NCBI GenBank assembly: GCA_012839565.1
Contig: DUMZ01000007.1
Location: 174,939 to 238,938 of the forward strand
Length of the DNA: 64,000 nt
DNA from: Anaerolineaceae bacterium
GTDB taxonomy: Bacteria > Chloroflexota > Anaerolineae > Anaerolineales > Anaerolineaceae
Reading direction: 5' to 3'
A program made the position numbers and the translations under genes. Position 1 is the first letter of the stretch. Each line of letters begins with the position of its first letter. This document shows, in pieces, positions 26,220 to 37,641 of the stretch. Under the pieces are notes generated by a model. That model ran no database searches. It saw only the letters and a list, made by a program, of their open reading frames with translations, and was not told the origin of the DNA.

Positions 26220-28076
26220 ATGGTCACGATTGCAAATGTCAGCGAACTCCGTCCGCGGATGGATAATGAACTGGACGCGTGCAATTTTGTGCCCCGCACA
26301 CCCAACATCCAAAAGGCCTGGGACTGGGGCAAAAACGCGCACGCTGGCCAGCTGCGCCTGTCTGGCGAACCTTATTTTGAGACCCACTGCGCGTGGGTCG
26401 CTTCGTTTATTGACAAGCTGGTGGGCATCGAAAGCTGGACCATCGCCGCGCTGCTTCACGACGCTGTTGAAGACACCGGCGAAAGTTTTGAAGAAATCAA
26501 GGCGCTCTTCCCCGGCGAACTTGGTGAAAAAGTAAGCCACATCATCGACGGACTGACCAAAATGAGTAGCCCGCGCGACGGGTCTTCGCGCGAAATTGCC
26601 ACCTTGCGCAAAATCGCCATGTTCCGCGACCCTGCCGTCTTTCTGGTAAAACTTGCCGATAAAAGCCACAACCTGATGACCCTGCAGTACCAGTCACCCA
26701 GCAAGCAATGGCAGAAGGCGACCGAAGCCATCCGCGCTTATGGCAAACTGGCGGGCATTTTGAACTGCTACAGCTGGCGACGCTGGATTGAAGACATGTC
26801 GTTTCCTTTCGCGGAACCAGACTCCTACCAGCGCGTAAAAGACAGAATTGACGCCGACCCGCGCCTGAACACCAACTTTATCCGTTACTACCTTTCAGAA
26901 CTTGCCAACCTGATGACCGCCGAAGGGCTTGAAGGTGAAGTGCGCTTTACGGTGAACGGTTACTGGCAAAGCTGGGATAAACTCCAGCGCATGGCGCGCG
27001 CCCGCAAAACATCCTTGCAGGATTTTTCCGCGCTAAACGACCTGATTAGCTTCCGCATGATTCTAAAAGAACCCAGCGAAGCCGCTTGTTATCAGCTGCT
27101 GGGACGGGTGAACAAATACTTTAGCAAACTGCTCGACCAGGACCGCTTTGATGACTACATCGCCGCCCCGCAGAACGGCTATCGCGCCCTGCAGGTAACC
27201 AGCTATCTGCCCGGCTCCGGCGCCATTGAAGTCGCCATCGCCACCGAAGAAATGGAAGGCGAAAACACCTGGGGCGTGGTTTATTGCATCAACAACAACA
27301 AAGACATCAGCAAATATAGCCCGGTGCAAATCCTGACGCCTTTCGGGGGTACGCGCTTCCTGCAGGAACCTGCCACCGTGCTGGATGGTGTTGCCGCCAT
27401 TCAGGAGTTTTATCTGGATAAAATCAAAAAAGTGGTTGTGAACGGCGAAGAACGCCACATTTATGACCGGCTCAACCCCGGCGATGTGGTGGAAGTGATT
27501 ACCGGCGCGACTGCCAAAGTGCCCGAACCGGAATGGCTGAACCATTGCAGCGCCAGCACCGCCCGCAGACTGCGCGTGGTTTTGGCGCGCGTAACCCTGA
27601 AAGAAGCCAGCAAAAAAGGCAAGGCGATGAGTCATGCCGTGCTCGCTGAAAGGGGCATCCTGGACCTGGAAGATATCACCGCCCTGGAACCCGGTCGAAT
27701 CACGACCCTTTTGGGCATGCTGGCTTGCGCGAATGTAGATGACCTTTACGCTGCCATCGGCGAAGGCTCAATTCTCCTGCGCGAATTCGAAGACACGCTC
27801 GATTTGGTAGGCATCGGCAGCACCAGCCCCCGCTGGACATCTTTGCTTGTTACCGGCTCGGGGAAGATTAACCGACCGGGAATCCTGGCTGACATCGCCA
27901 AACTGATATCTGAATCTCAGGTGAACATTTTGCGCACCGTTAATCACACCTTTAGTGATGGCACCTTCCAGCTACGCATGGTCATGCCCGGTTTGTCACA
28001 AGAACAAATCGCCGGACTTTACCAACTGCTCGACGAAAACAAAACCTTCCCACTGGAGAAAGTGGAAATCGCCTAA
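26220..28076 (+). CDS. RelA/SpoT homologue (HD hydrolase, degenerate synthetase-like region, TGS-like, ACT-like)
   Basis: 618 aa; YFETHCAWVASFID, ALLHDAVEDT, KLADKSHNLMTL (HD domain); FDDYIAAPQNGYRALQVTS and EVAIATEEM (synthetase-like); TGS-like and C-terminal ACT GSGKINRPGILADIAKLISESQVNILRT. Confidence 0.85.
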   Translation: MVTIANVSELRPRMDNELDACNFVPRTPNIQKAWDWGKNAHAGQLRLSGEPYFETHCAWVASFIDKLVGIESWTIAALLHDAVEDTGESFEEIKALFPGELGEKVSHIIDGLTKMSSPRDGSSREIATLRKIAMFRDPAVFLVKLADKSHNLMTLQYQSPSKQWQKATEAIRAYGKLAGILNCYSWRRWIEDMSFPFAEPDSYQRVKDRIDADPRLNTNFIRYYLSELANLMTAEGLEGEVRFTVNGYWQSWDKLQRMARARKTSLQDFSALNDLISFRMILKEPSEAACYQLLGRVNKYFSKLLDQDRFDDYIAAPQNGYRALQVTSYLPGSGAIEVAIATEEMEGENTWGVVYCINNNKDISKYSPVQILTPFGGTRFLQEPATVLDGVAAIQEFYLDKIKKVVVNGEERHIYDRLNPGDVVEVITGATAKVPEPEWLNHCSASTARRLRVVLARVTLKEASKKGKAMSHAVLAERGILDLEDITALEPGRITTLLGMLACANVDDLYAAIGEGSILLREFEDTLDLVGIGSTSPRWTSLLVTGSGKINRPGILADIAKLISESQVNILRTVNHTFSDGTFQLRMVMPGLSQEQIAGLYQLLDENKTFPLEKVEIA

Positions 28077-28213
28077 ACTTTCACCCTACTGATACAGCAA
28101 ATTATTAATCATATGTCCCCAGCGCAATTAGCTGGTTTTTATTTGCCGTTTATAAAAGCGTGTTAGAATAATCGTTTGGAAGATATCACATAAACACACC
28201 ATAGGATTTTCTT

Positions 28214-29854
28214 ATGCGAGATTTTAAAAACCGTGCTTTTACTTATTCCTTGTTGATTGCTTTAATCGCTTTCTTTGTGACGCTCACGCCCCAGCTTGCC
28301 CAGGCTCACCTGCCCCAGCAAGACGTCGGACCGGGCATCGCGCCCACACCCGACCGCAGCGATGCTCTAGCCAAAGGCTGGTTCTTCTACCGCGATGAAT
28401 GTGGCAACTGCAAGCATGTGCTTGAAACCATCATCTACCCCATGCTGGAAGAATATCCCTGGCAGATTGACTGGCAATTTTACAATATTGATGACAACTT
28501 TTCGGCCTGGAAACAAATCGAAAAACATTTCACTTTTGATCACAGCCAGGGCTTGCCCGTCAGCATTTTGGGCGACACCATTTTGGTAGGCGTTAATCAA
28601 CACGAAACCCAACTAAAAACTTTAATTCAGGGCGCGATTACTGGCACTCATCTTGATTTTCCGGTCATTCCAGGTTTAGACCCAACAGAATTAATTAGCT
28701 CTGACCCACGCCAAAGCGAATCAGACAATCCGGAATTATGCTCCGAGGAGAATATCGGCGCTTGCGCTTTTGATCCACCCATTTACATGGCCTACTTTTT
28801 CACCGCTGGCTGCGATAACTGTGGTTTTGCTGAAATTGAAATTGCTCAACTCAGTAAAAAGTTCAATCTCGAAATAGAAAAATTTAATCACGCCGAAACT
28901 GCCGCGCTGGCACTGTGGATGGCAGAACATGCCAACATTGACCCCAACTTTGGCGCGCCGGCTGTATTCATCGGTGACCATGCCTGGATAGGCAACGCTG
29001 AAATCAAACTGGAAACGATGGAACCCGCTCTTGAAGCCATGCGCCACGAAGGTTCGCCACGGTTCTGGAACGATTATAACCCTTCTGAAGGGCAAAGTAA
29101 ACTGATTGAAAAATTCAAGGGCCTTGGCAAACTGGGACTGCTTTTGGCCGGGCTCATTGATGGTTTAAATCCCTGCGCGTTCGCCACGATTATTTTCTTT
29201 GTTTCATATCTCACCATCAGTAACCGTAAAGGCAGGGAGATATTAATCACCGGTGGCATGTTTACCCTGGGTGTATTTCTGGCTTATTTTTTCGTTGGCA
29301 TCGGTTTCTACAAAGTGCTCGAAAAACTCACCGCTGTCGTCAAGCCCATCGGACTGATTATCAACATCATCACCGCTGTTTTGTGTCTCGCGTTTGCGTA
29401 TCTTAGCATTAAGGACTTTTTCAAAGCCCGCGCCGGCGATACCGCTGACATGGCGCTCAACCTGCCCGAAGGCATCCGCAAGCGCATCAACAAAACCATC
29501 CGCGAAGGTTCAAGGGTAACAAGATATTACTGGGGGGCTTTCGTAACCGGTTTGTTAATTTCCCTGCTCGAATTTGCCTGCACCGGTCAAATGTACCTGC
29601 CCATGATTACCTCAATGATTAGCATGGATAGTATGCGTGGTCAGGGTATTTTGTGGCTTGGACTATATAACCTGATGTTCATCATCCCCTTGGTGGTCGT
29701 GTTCGTGCTGGCTTACTTTGGCACAACCTCCAAACAACTCACGGCCTTTTTCAAAAAGCACGCCGCCGCGGTCAAACTTGGCTTGGCACTCATTTACATC
29801 GCGCTGGCTATTTTCCTGATTGTTGACATCTTGCAACGTTTTGGCATAGCATAA
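28214..29854 (+). CDS. exported/membrane redox protein: two thioredoxin-like domains plus CcdA/DsbD-like transmembrane domain
   Basis: 546 aa; signal-like N-term; YRDECGNCKHVLE and FFTAGCDNCGFAE CxxC motifs; TM domain with GLNPCAFATIIFF and LLEFACTGQMYLP (DsbD-like Cys pair). Confidence 0.82.
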   Translation: MRDFKNRAFTYSLLIALIAFFVTLTPQLAQAHLPQQDVGPGIAPTPDRSDALAKGWFFYRDECGNCKHVLETIIYPMLEEYPWQIDWQFYNIDDNFSAWKQIEKHFTFDHSQGLPVSILGDTILVGVNQHETQLKTLIQGAITGTHLDFPVIPGLDPTELISSDPRQSESDNPELCSEENIGACAFDPPIYMAYFFTAGCDNCGFAEIEIAQLSKKFNLEIEKFNHAETAALALWMAEHANIDPNFGAPAVFIGDHAWIGNAEIKLETMEPALEAMRHEGSPRFWNDYNPSEGQSKLIEKFKGLGKLGLLLAGLIDGLNPCAFATIIFFVSYLTISNRKGREILITGGMFTLGVFLAYFFVGIGFYKVLEKLTAVVKPIGLIINIITAVLCLAFAYLSIKDFFKARAGDTADMALNLPEGIRKRINKTIREGSRVTRYYWGAFVTGLLISLLEFACTGQMYLPMITSMISMDSMRGQGILWLGLYNLMFIIPLVVVFVLAYFGTTSKQLTAFFKKHAAAVKLGLALIYIALAIFLIVDILQRFGIA

Positions 29855-29878
29855 TTGACTGAAATGATTAACTCAAAA

Positions 29879-29908
29879 CGCCATCAAAATGATGGCGCTT
29901 TTGTTTTA
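29879..29908 (+). terminator. Rho-independent terminator
   Basis: CGCCATC-AAAAT-GATGGCG followed by cttttgtttt. Confidence 0.75.
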
Positions 29909-29922
29909 ATGAGTGTTCGGGA

Positions 29923-30591
29923 TTAAAACAGTTTCTTGGCAAATTTCGCGTACGTTGACAGAACCCGCACCCAGGCTCCCGAAAGTTCGCCGGAGAACTC
30001 TGCTTGTTTCAAAGATTCCCGCAGTTCTTCCGGGCTGTTAAAGTCGGGCATGGTCAAGGTCGCTTTGCCGAGTTCATGCAAACTGTGCGCGTCTGATCCT
30101 ACCAAAGCCTGTAAGTCATATGCTTTTGCAAAAGCATAAGCTTTGTCATTAAAGCTTTGCCTGATACAACGCGCGTTGAACACTTCCACACCATCCACCA
30201 AAGGAGCGATAGCCTCAAGCGTTTCATCTTCCCAGTGGCTGCCACGATAGGGGTCATAAGGATGCGCGATGCTGATATACGCGCCTTGCGCCTTTAAGCG
30301 TTCAATGACCTCCATCACCGGCAAATACTGTGGGATGGGCTCAGTCATAAAATAAGCCAGCAATTCGCCTTCCGTGGTTTGAATTTCTTCTGCCAGGACG
30401 ATTCGCTCAGGCGCCAAAGCTTTCGCTTCAAACGCGCCGCCCATCGCGCCATGGTCTGTAATCGCCAACTTCGTGACGCCTTTCACAGCACAAGCGTCGA
30501 GAAGGTCTCTTACCTTCACCAAGCTATCCGGCGAATAGACGGTGTGGCAATGAAATTCAGCGCGTACATAATTGTTTCTAGACTCTTCCAT
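29923..30591 (-). CDS. PHP domain-containing protein
   Basis: MEESRNNYVRAEFHCHTVYSPDSLVKVRDLLDACAVKGVTKLAITDHGAM; LVGSDAHSLHELGK. Confidence 0.87.
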   Translation of the reverse strand: MEESRNNYVRAEFHCHTVYSPDSLVKVRDLLDACAVKGVTKLAITDHGAMGGAFEAKALAPERIVLAEEIQTTEGELLAYFMTEPIPQYLPVMEVIERLKAQGAYISIAHPYDPYRGSHWEDETLEAIAPLVDGVEVFNARCIRQSFNDKAYAFAKAYDLQALVGSDAHSLHELGKATLTMPDFNSPEELRESLKQAEFSGELSGAWVRVLSTYAKFAKKLF

Positions 30592-30678
30592 AACGCGCAA
30601 ATTATACCTTGTTCTAAAGTTGATGCGCAAAGCTCAGTCAACTTTCACCATTTCCCGTTTACTGCCAAATTAAGATAG

Positions 30679-32637
<1,959 letters not shown>

Positions 32638-32663
<26 letters not shown>

Positions 32664-33471
32664 ACAATCCGGTATCTTTCCCGATAAAGATTCCACCATC
32701 AGCTTGAATCCTGGCCTCGAAGAACTGACGCAGGCTTTCTTTTTGTTCAGGTCTGAAAAGCAACTGCACCTTTGGCGTCGACCAGGCATAGTCGCATAGC
32801 AAGCCAGCGTCCGTCACCCACAAGTCACTTTGGTAAGGGTGCAACGCCACTTCGTCGAAAAACTCAAAAAGCTGATTTTCTCCGTTTTGCAAAGTAAACC
32901 GGCTGGACATAGCGTGCTCGCCCTGATATACCGGGTTAAAAGATTCCAAAAGCTGGTCGAGTTCGGTCATGTGATGCTCACCATTGGTAGCTGCCATAAA
33001 ACTGCCATCCGCTTTTAGCACGCGCCGGACTTCAGACAGTGCCAGCGCGATATCCGGCACATGATAAAGCATGTGATTTGCACTGACAAAATCAAAACTA
33101 TTTGACGCAAAACTGATGTGCTGGGCATCCATCGTGCAAAGTTGGAATCGCTCATCTTCCGCGAAGGCAAATCTGGGCTCCTGCAACATGCCATAGGAAA
33201 ACTCACTCAAAACCATGCGCGTATCTCGCGGAAAACGGGATTGATTTTCACGCCATTGCGTTGCGTTGCCACAACCCAGTGCCAGCCCTTTAAAGTTGGC
33301 TTGCGTAAAGGGGATATGTTCAAAAATGAAATCGTTCCATTCCTTTTTAGCAGTGCTAAAACGCCTGTGAATCTCAATTCGCGCGTTTAGATTATCCGCA
33401 CTTTGGTATTGCTCTTCGCGAAGGTATGTGGAATTGTTATAACTTTCTTCAACAGCAGAAGTGGAATTCAT
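32638..33471 (-). CDS. class I SAM-dependent methyltransferase
   Basis: LGCGNATQWRENQSRFPRDTRMVLSEFSYGML, FDFVSANHMLYHVPDIALALSEVRRVLKADGSFMAATNG. Start set at MNSTSA; could be two codons upstream. Confidence 0.85.
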
Positions 33472-33583
33472 TTTCATGCCCTTATTATACCTTTCAGGCA
33501 ATATGAAATCTGCTTTATGAAGCACCAAATACCTGTTCAAGAGCAAACTCAATAATTAATTTTCTCATGTTATCAATGATAGT

Positions 33584-33591
33584 GCTATAAT
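33584..33591 (+). promoter_or_regulatory. Putative extended -10 promoter (TGCTATAAT region)
   Basis: tgcTATAAT with -10 hexamer at 33586-33591, ~50 nt upstream of ATG 33642; aaggagga RBS follows; no good -35. Confidence 0.5.
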
Positions 33592-33641
33592 AGTTCTTTG
33601 ATAGCAATAATTTTTTTAATCTCTAAGGAGGAAAAGTCACA

Positions 33642-34754
33642 ATGAAGAAAACTAAGTTTTGGATTGTTTTTGCAGTATTTGTACTCTTGCAAGTCTTAAC
33701 AGGCGCGGCTCTGGCAGCACCATCAGCCCAAAAGATCACCAGCGAGACCGGTATCGCGTCTGGAACAGCTGTGATTGGCGAAGCTTCCGGGGGTATTAAG
33801 CCTGCCGATATTGGTGGTGCCTGGGAAACCATGGCACCAATGCCCGAAGGACGTGTGTTTAATGCCGTCATCGCCAATGGAAACTATGTTTATGTAATTG
33901 GCGGTACCAGTGATGCGATAGGAAATACACCAACCTCAACTAATTTCCGTTACAATACCGTAAATAACACCTGGCAAACCATGTCTCCAATGCCTGTAGC
34001 ACTCGATTCCATTGATGGGGCTGTCATTAACGACAAAATCTACATTCCCGGTGGCGGAGATGACAGTAACACTTATGTTTATGATATTGCTGCTGATTCC
34101 TGGACAACTATTCCAGCCAATGGTGGTTATATAGCTAGACAACAGTATCAGGTAGTCGCAATCGGTACAGACCTGTATGTGTTAGGTGGGCTTGAGGGTA
34201 ACGCAAGTACAAACCGAGTCTGGAAATTAGATACCATCACACAAACCTGGTCAGAAAGCATTCCTATGCTAAAATCTCGCACGAGCTTCTCAGCTGCAGC
34301 CATTAATGGCACGATTTACGTGGCTGGTGGTGTTTCGTACCCTGGGTTTACCCCCGACATGACTGCAGAAAAGTTTGATGGTACCGCGTGGAGTTTTATT
34401 GCACCATTGCCGGACGGTGACGGTGCATACACCCGTTGGTCATACATGGCTGATGGCAGTAATGCAAACACTATGTGGCTGGCAGCAGGAAGACGCGATG
34501 CCGAGTGGGGCGCCCTAAACCATGCTGCTTATTATGATCCTATATCGGATACCTGGACAGATTCACCAACCATCCCCTTTTTAAACCAAGCACGCGTTTA
34601 CATGGAAGGTGACATAGCCAGCGATGGATACTTCTATGTTATTGGCGGACGTGCAAGTGATGCCTCGGCCGTGTATGATACCAATGAGCGTTTAAAGGTT
34701 GGTACCGACGCTGTCACCGTCGATTATCTCTATCTGCCACTAATCCTGAATTAA
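33642..34754 (+). CDS. secreted Kelch-repeat beta-propeller protein
   Basis: 370 aa; signal peptide; repeated ...VYVIGGTSD..., WQTMSPMPVALDSIDGAVINDKIYIPGG, LYVLGGLEG..., IYVAGGVS, FYVIGGRASD; C-term VDYLYLPLILN. Confidence 0.85.
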   Translation: MKKTKFWIVFAVFVLLQVLTGAALAAPSAQKITSETGIASGTAVIGEASGGIKPADIGGAWETMAPMPEGRVFNAVIANGNYVYVIGGTSDAIGNTPTSTNFRYNTVNNTWQTMSPMPVALDSIDGAVINDKIYIPGGGDDSNTYVYDIAADSWTTIPANGGYIARQQYQVVAIGTDLYVLGGLEGNASTNRVWKLDTITQTWSESIPMLKSRTSFSAAAINGTIYVAGGVSYPGFTPDMTAEKFDGTAWSFIAPLPDGDGAYTRWSYMADGSNANTMWLAAGRRDAEWGALNHAAYYDPISDTWTDSPTIPFLNQARVYMEGDIASDGYFYVIGGRASDASAVYDTNERLKVGTDAVTVDYLYLPLILN

Positions 34755-34774
34755 AACTATTTGACTAAATCTGA

Positions 34775-34808
34775 GAAAAAGAGGCTGTCTGTTGGTAGCC
34801 TCTTTTTT
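34775..34808 (+). terminator. Rho-independent terminator
   Basis: aaaaaGAGGCT-gtctgttggt-AGCCTCtttttt. Confidence 0.85.
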
Positions 34809-35101
34809 AAACGGAAGATTCTCATAATTTTCTGCCTGATATATATTCTCTCTTACGCTTGCTTGCAATCAAATACAGCTAATCTGACAGGGTTCAGAGT
34901 TTATCCAAACGAAACTGCAAATAATTAATAAGATAGCTATAATTTTTCATACCTCCACAATATTTTGTTGTTTAGTTAAAACATTATTTACTTGATGTAT
35001 TTTGATAATCAAAGCGCACTGTAGTTCCTTTACAGCGCAAAACTTATCAGCACATACATTAATTTCACGACACGTTTTTTAAACAGCAGCCTTTTAAGTG
35101 C

Positions 35102-35130
35102 TTGACGTTTCCGCAGGTCAATGATAAATT
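35102..35130 (+). promoter_or_regulatory. Putative sigma70-type promoter of cold-shock gene
   Basis: TTGACG - 17 bp - TAAATT, ~58 nt before ATG 35188. Confidence 0.5.
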
Positions 35131-35187
35131 TATCGGACTTGCAAAAGCAAGAAAACAATCATTGAAAGAAAGTTGAGTTTATTTAGA

Positions 35188-35403
35188 ATGTCAGAACGCA
35201 GTATTGGTACGATTAAGTGGTTCAGCGCACCAAAAGGTTACGGCTTTATTGGCCGGGAAGATGGCGAAGATATTTTCGTTCATTTCTCGGCAATCCAAAT
35301 GGATGGCTACCGACGCCTCAATGAAGGCCAGAAAGTCGAATTCAGCATTGAAGAAGGCAGCAAGGGCAAGCAAGCCGCCAACGTTGTCCCCATTAATGAT
35401 TAA
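35188..35403 (+). CDS. cold shock domain protein
   Basis: [69 protein letters not shown]1/RNP2 motifs. Confidence 0.95.
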   Translation: MSERSIGTIKWFSAPKGYGFIGREDGEDIFVHFSAIQMDGYRRLNEGQKVEFSIEEGSKGKQAANVVPIND

Positions 35404-35418
35404 TCATTAGGTTCATAA

Positions 35419-35445
35419 AACGAGCCGGTTTCCCGGCTCGTTTTT
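35419..35445 (+). terminator. Rho-independent terminator
   Basis: CGAGCCGG-tttc-CCGGCTCG-ttttt. Confidence 0.9.
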
Positions 35446-35490
35446 GTTTAATCTTTTCTGTTCAAGCATAAGTTTAATTAAGTTCTTTAA

Positions 35491-36642
35491 CTAAAGACTC
35501 TCAATCGCAGCTTTCATCTTTTCAATGGCCAGCTGGATATTGGCACGCGTGGTTCCAAAGTTCAGACGCACAAAGCCCTGTCCAACTTCGCCAAACTCAG
35601 GGCCATCGTTAAAACCAACTTTCGCGCGGTCAAGGAAGAACTCCTGCATTGACCCCTCAACACCCAAATCGCGACAATCAAGCCAGGCCAGGAAAGTCGC
35701 TTCAGGCTTGGCCCACTTAATTGGCTTCAAATCGGTCTGCAAGGCTTCATCAATCAAATCCCGGTTGGCCTGCAAGTATGCCAACTGCGCCTGCAACCAG
35801 GCATCGCCATGTTCATAAGCCGCTTTGGCTGCGTACATTCCTAAAATGCACGGGGTACCAACAAGCCCAGCCTTGCTCGCGTTATAGCGCTGACGCAGTT
35901 CTTCATTCTGAATGATCGCCACCGAAGTGTGCAAACCAGCAATATTATAAGTCTTGCTGGGTGCTTGCAAAGTGATGGTTACGTCCGAGATTTCTTTGCT
36001 CAAGCCAGCAATGGGAATATGCTTCCGATCGTCATACAAGATATCACAATGGATTTCATCGGATACGATGATAACGTCATGACGCAAGCAAATCTCAGCA
36101 AACTTTTCCAGCTCATCACGGCGATACACACGGCCGGTTGGGTTGTGTGGATTGCACAGAATAAAGACCCGCACCTTGTTATCGATTATTTGACGCTCAA
36201 AAAGCTCAAAGTCAACTTCGTACTGACCACTTTCACCGAGAACCATGGCATTTTGCACACCCTGCATGCCCGCGCCACGTGGCGCGCGAATAAAGGGCGG
36301 ATAAGCAGGCACCTGATAAATAACCTCTTCACCCGGCTTACAAAAACCACGCACAGCCACGTTGAATCCGGTCACGATACCTGGCACATATTGCACCTGC
36401 TCATTACTTACTTGCCAGTTGTACAATCGTGCCAGTCGGCTGGTAACCACATCGGTCAAGCCATCGGGCGCGAAACCATAGCCCAAAATGCCATGGTCAA
36501 CCCGGGCGTGGATAGCATCCATAACTTCCTGTGGCACTTCAAAATCGGTGTCCGCCACCCACATCGCCAAAATGTCCGGGTCCCAGCGACGCCATTTCAG
36601 GCTTTCAGTCTGTCTTCGGTCAATATTTTTATCAAAATTCAT
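35491..36642 (-). CDS. MalY/PatB-type PLP-dependent aminotransferase (cystathionine beta-lyase family)
   Basis: 383 aa; MNFDKNIDRRQTESLKWRRWDPDILAMWVADTDFEVPQEV, LCNPHNPTGRVY, VSDEIHCDILYD, APSKTYNIAGL. Confidence 0.92.
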   Translation of the reverse strand: MNFDKNIDRRQTESLKWRRWDPDILAMWVADTDFEVPQEVMDAIHARVDHGILGYGFAPDGLTDVVTSRLARLYNWQVSNEQVQYVPGIVTGFNVAVRGFCKPGEEVIYQVPAYPPFIRAPRGAGMQGVQNAMVLGESGQYEVDFELFERQIIDNKVRVFILCNPHNPTGRVYRRDELEKFAEICLRHDVIIVSDEIHCDILYDDRKHIPIAGLSKEISDVTITLQAPSKTYNIAGLHTSVAIIQNEELRQRYNASKAGLVGTPCILGMYAAKAAYEHGDAWLQAQLAYLQANRDLIDEALQTDLKPIKWAKPEATFLAWLDCRDLGVEGSMQEFFLDRAKVGFNDGPEFGEVGQGFVRLNFGTTRANIQLAIEKMKAAIESL

Positions 36643-36771
36643 GCTTACTCCGTTTCTCCAAAAATTACTTCATTTATGATAACAAAATTTAGCCATGTTA
36701 GGGAAGAATTGGTATTTTTCAAATTGTTCCACCCGACTATTACGCGCATTTGGTATACTTTTTAACAAGCC

Positions 36772-37635
36772 ATGAAAAAGATTTTTCCTGCCTGCATGAA
36801 ACTATTGCGTTTAAAGACTGGCCTGGCGGTGACGCTCTTTGCCAGCCTGCTCGGTGTTGCAGCCAGCCAGGTAACACCAAATTGGAAGATGCTCTGTATA
36901 ATCCTGGCAAACATTTTTAGTTCCTGGATTTTATTTTTGTTCCGCGACTGGCAGTACGCCCCACAAGATATCAGCATACAAGCCGATGACATGCAAAACC
37001 CTATCGCGGCGGGTATTATTAAACTCAACACCGCGAAGTTATTATTGCTGGTACTTGTCGGCATCACGATTACGCTTTATGCCATACCAGGCACCAAAAC
37101 GCTTATCACTGGCTTGGCGCTCTTAGCTATCATTTTTATCCTGAACTGGCGCAAACTGGGTTTGCAGAAAATATTTCATCTGAAAACAAGCCCCTACAAC
37201 TGGCTTGTAAACGCTTTCTTCTGCCTGCTGGGCAGTCTTGGTCTTGCAGATGAACTAAATCAGTTTTCGATGCTTGCCATTGCTTTCGTTGTATTGATTA
37301 TGCTTTACATCAGCCTGATTGACCAAGCCAGGCAAGGTAAAAGTGCCCGTACCTTACGACGCCTGAATATCATCTCCGCGATTTGCCTTTCACTTGCCAG
37401 TATCATTGGTATCATGCTGTTCATTATCTTTGAATTGCTCCCTTACTGGGTTACGGGTTTGTCATTGATATTAATGGCCATTATGGTCGTTCCCCAAACA
37501 CTTGAACGTTTCCGCGCCAAAGAAAAGCCTCTTTTCGAAAATGACCTTTTGCGCGTTGCCTTCTTCCGAAGTGGCGCATTGGGCCTGATGGTCCATTTCC
37601 TCGTTCCACTAATATACAGCCTTTTTATAAAGTGA
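36772..37635 (+). CDS. polytopic membrane protein, weak resemblance to UbiA prenyltransferase superfamily
   Basis: 287 aa; ~8 TM segments; FRDWQYAPQDISIQADDMQNPIAAGII resembles a modified UbiA Asp-rich motif region. Confidence 0.5.
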   Translation: MKKIFPACMKLLRLKTGLAVTLFASLLGVAASQVTPNWKMLCIILANIFSSWILFLFRDWQYAPQDISIQADDMQNPIAAGIIKLNTAKLLLLVLVGITITLYAIPGTKTLITGLALLAIIFILNWRKLGLQKIFHLKTSPYNWLVNAFFCLLGSLGLADELNQFSMLAIAFVVLIMLYISLIDQARQGKSARTLRRLNIISAICLSLASIIGIMLFIIFELLPYWVTGLSLILMAIMVVPQTLERFRAKEKPLFENDLLRVAFFRSGALGLMVHFLVPLIYSLFIK

Positions 37636-37641
37636 GTTGCT

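Noticed and set aside
27063-27635. 190-aa minus-strand ORF
   Set aside because: Antisense within the RelA/SpoT homologue; His/Phe-rich artefact.
34986-35187. Possible cold-shock 5' UTR thermosensor upstream of the csp gene
   Set aside because: A small imperfect hairpin (around 35015-35038) and a promoter are visible, but the hairpin lies upstream of the predicted promoter and so is not in the transcript; no conserved element recognised.
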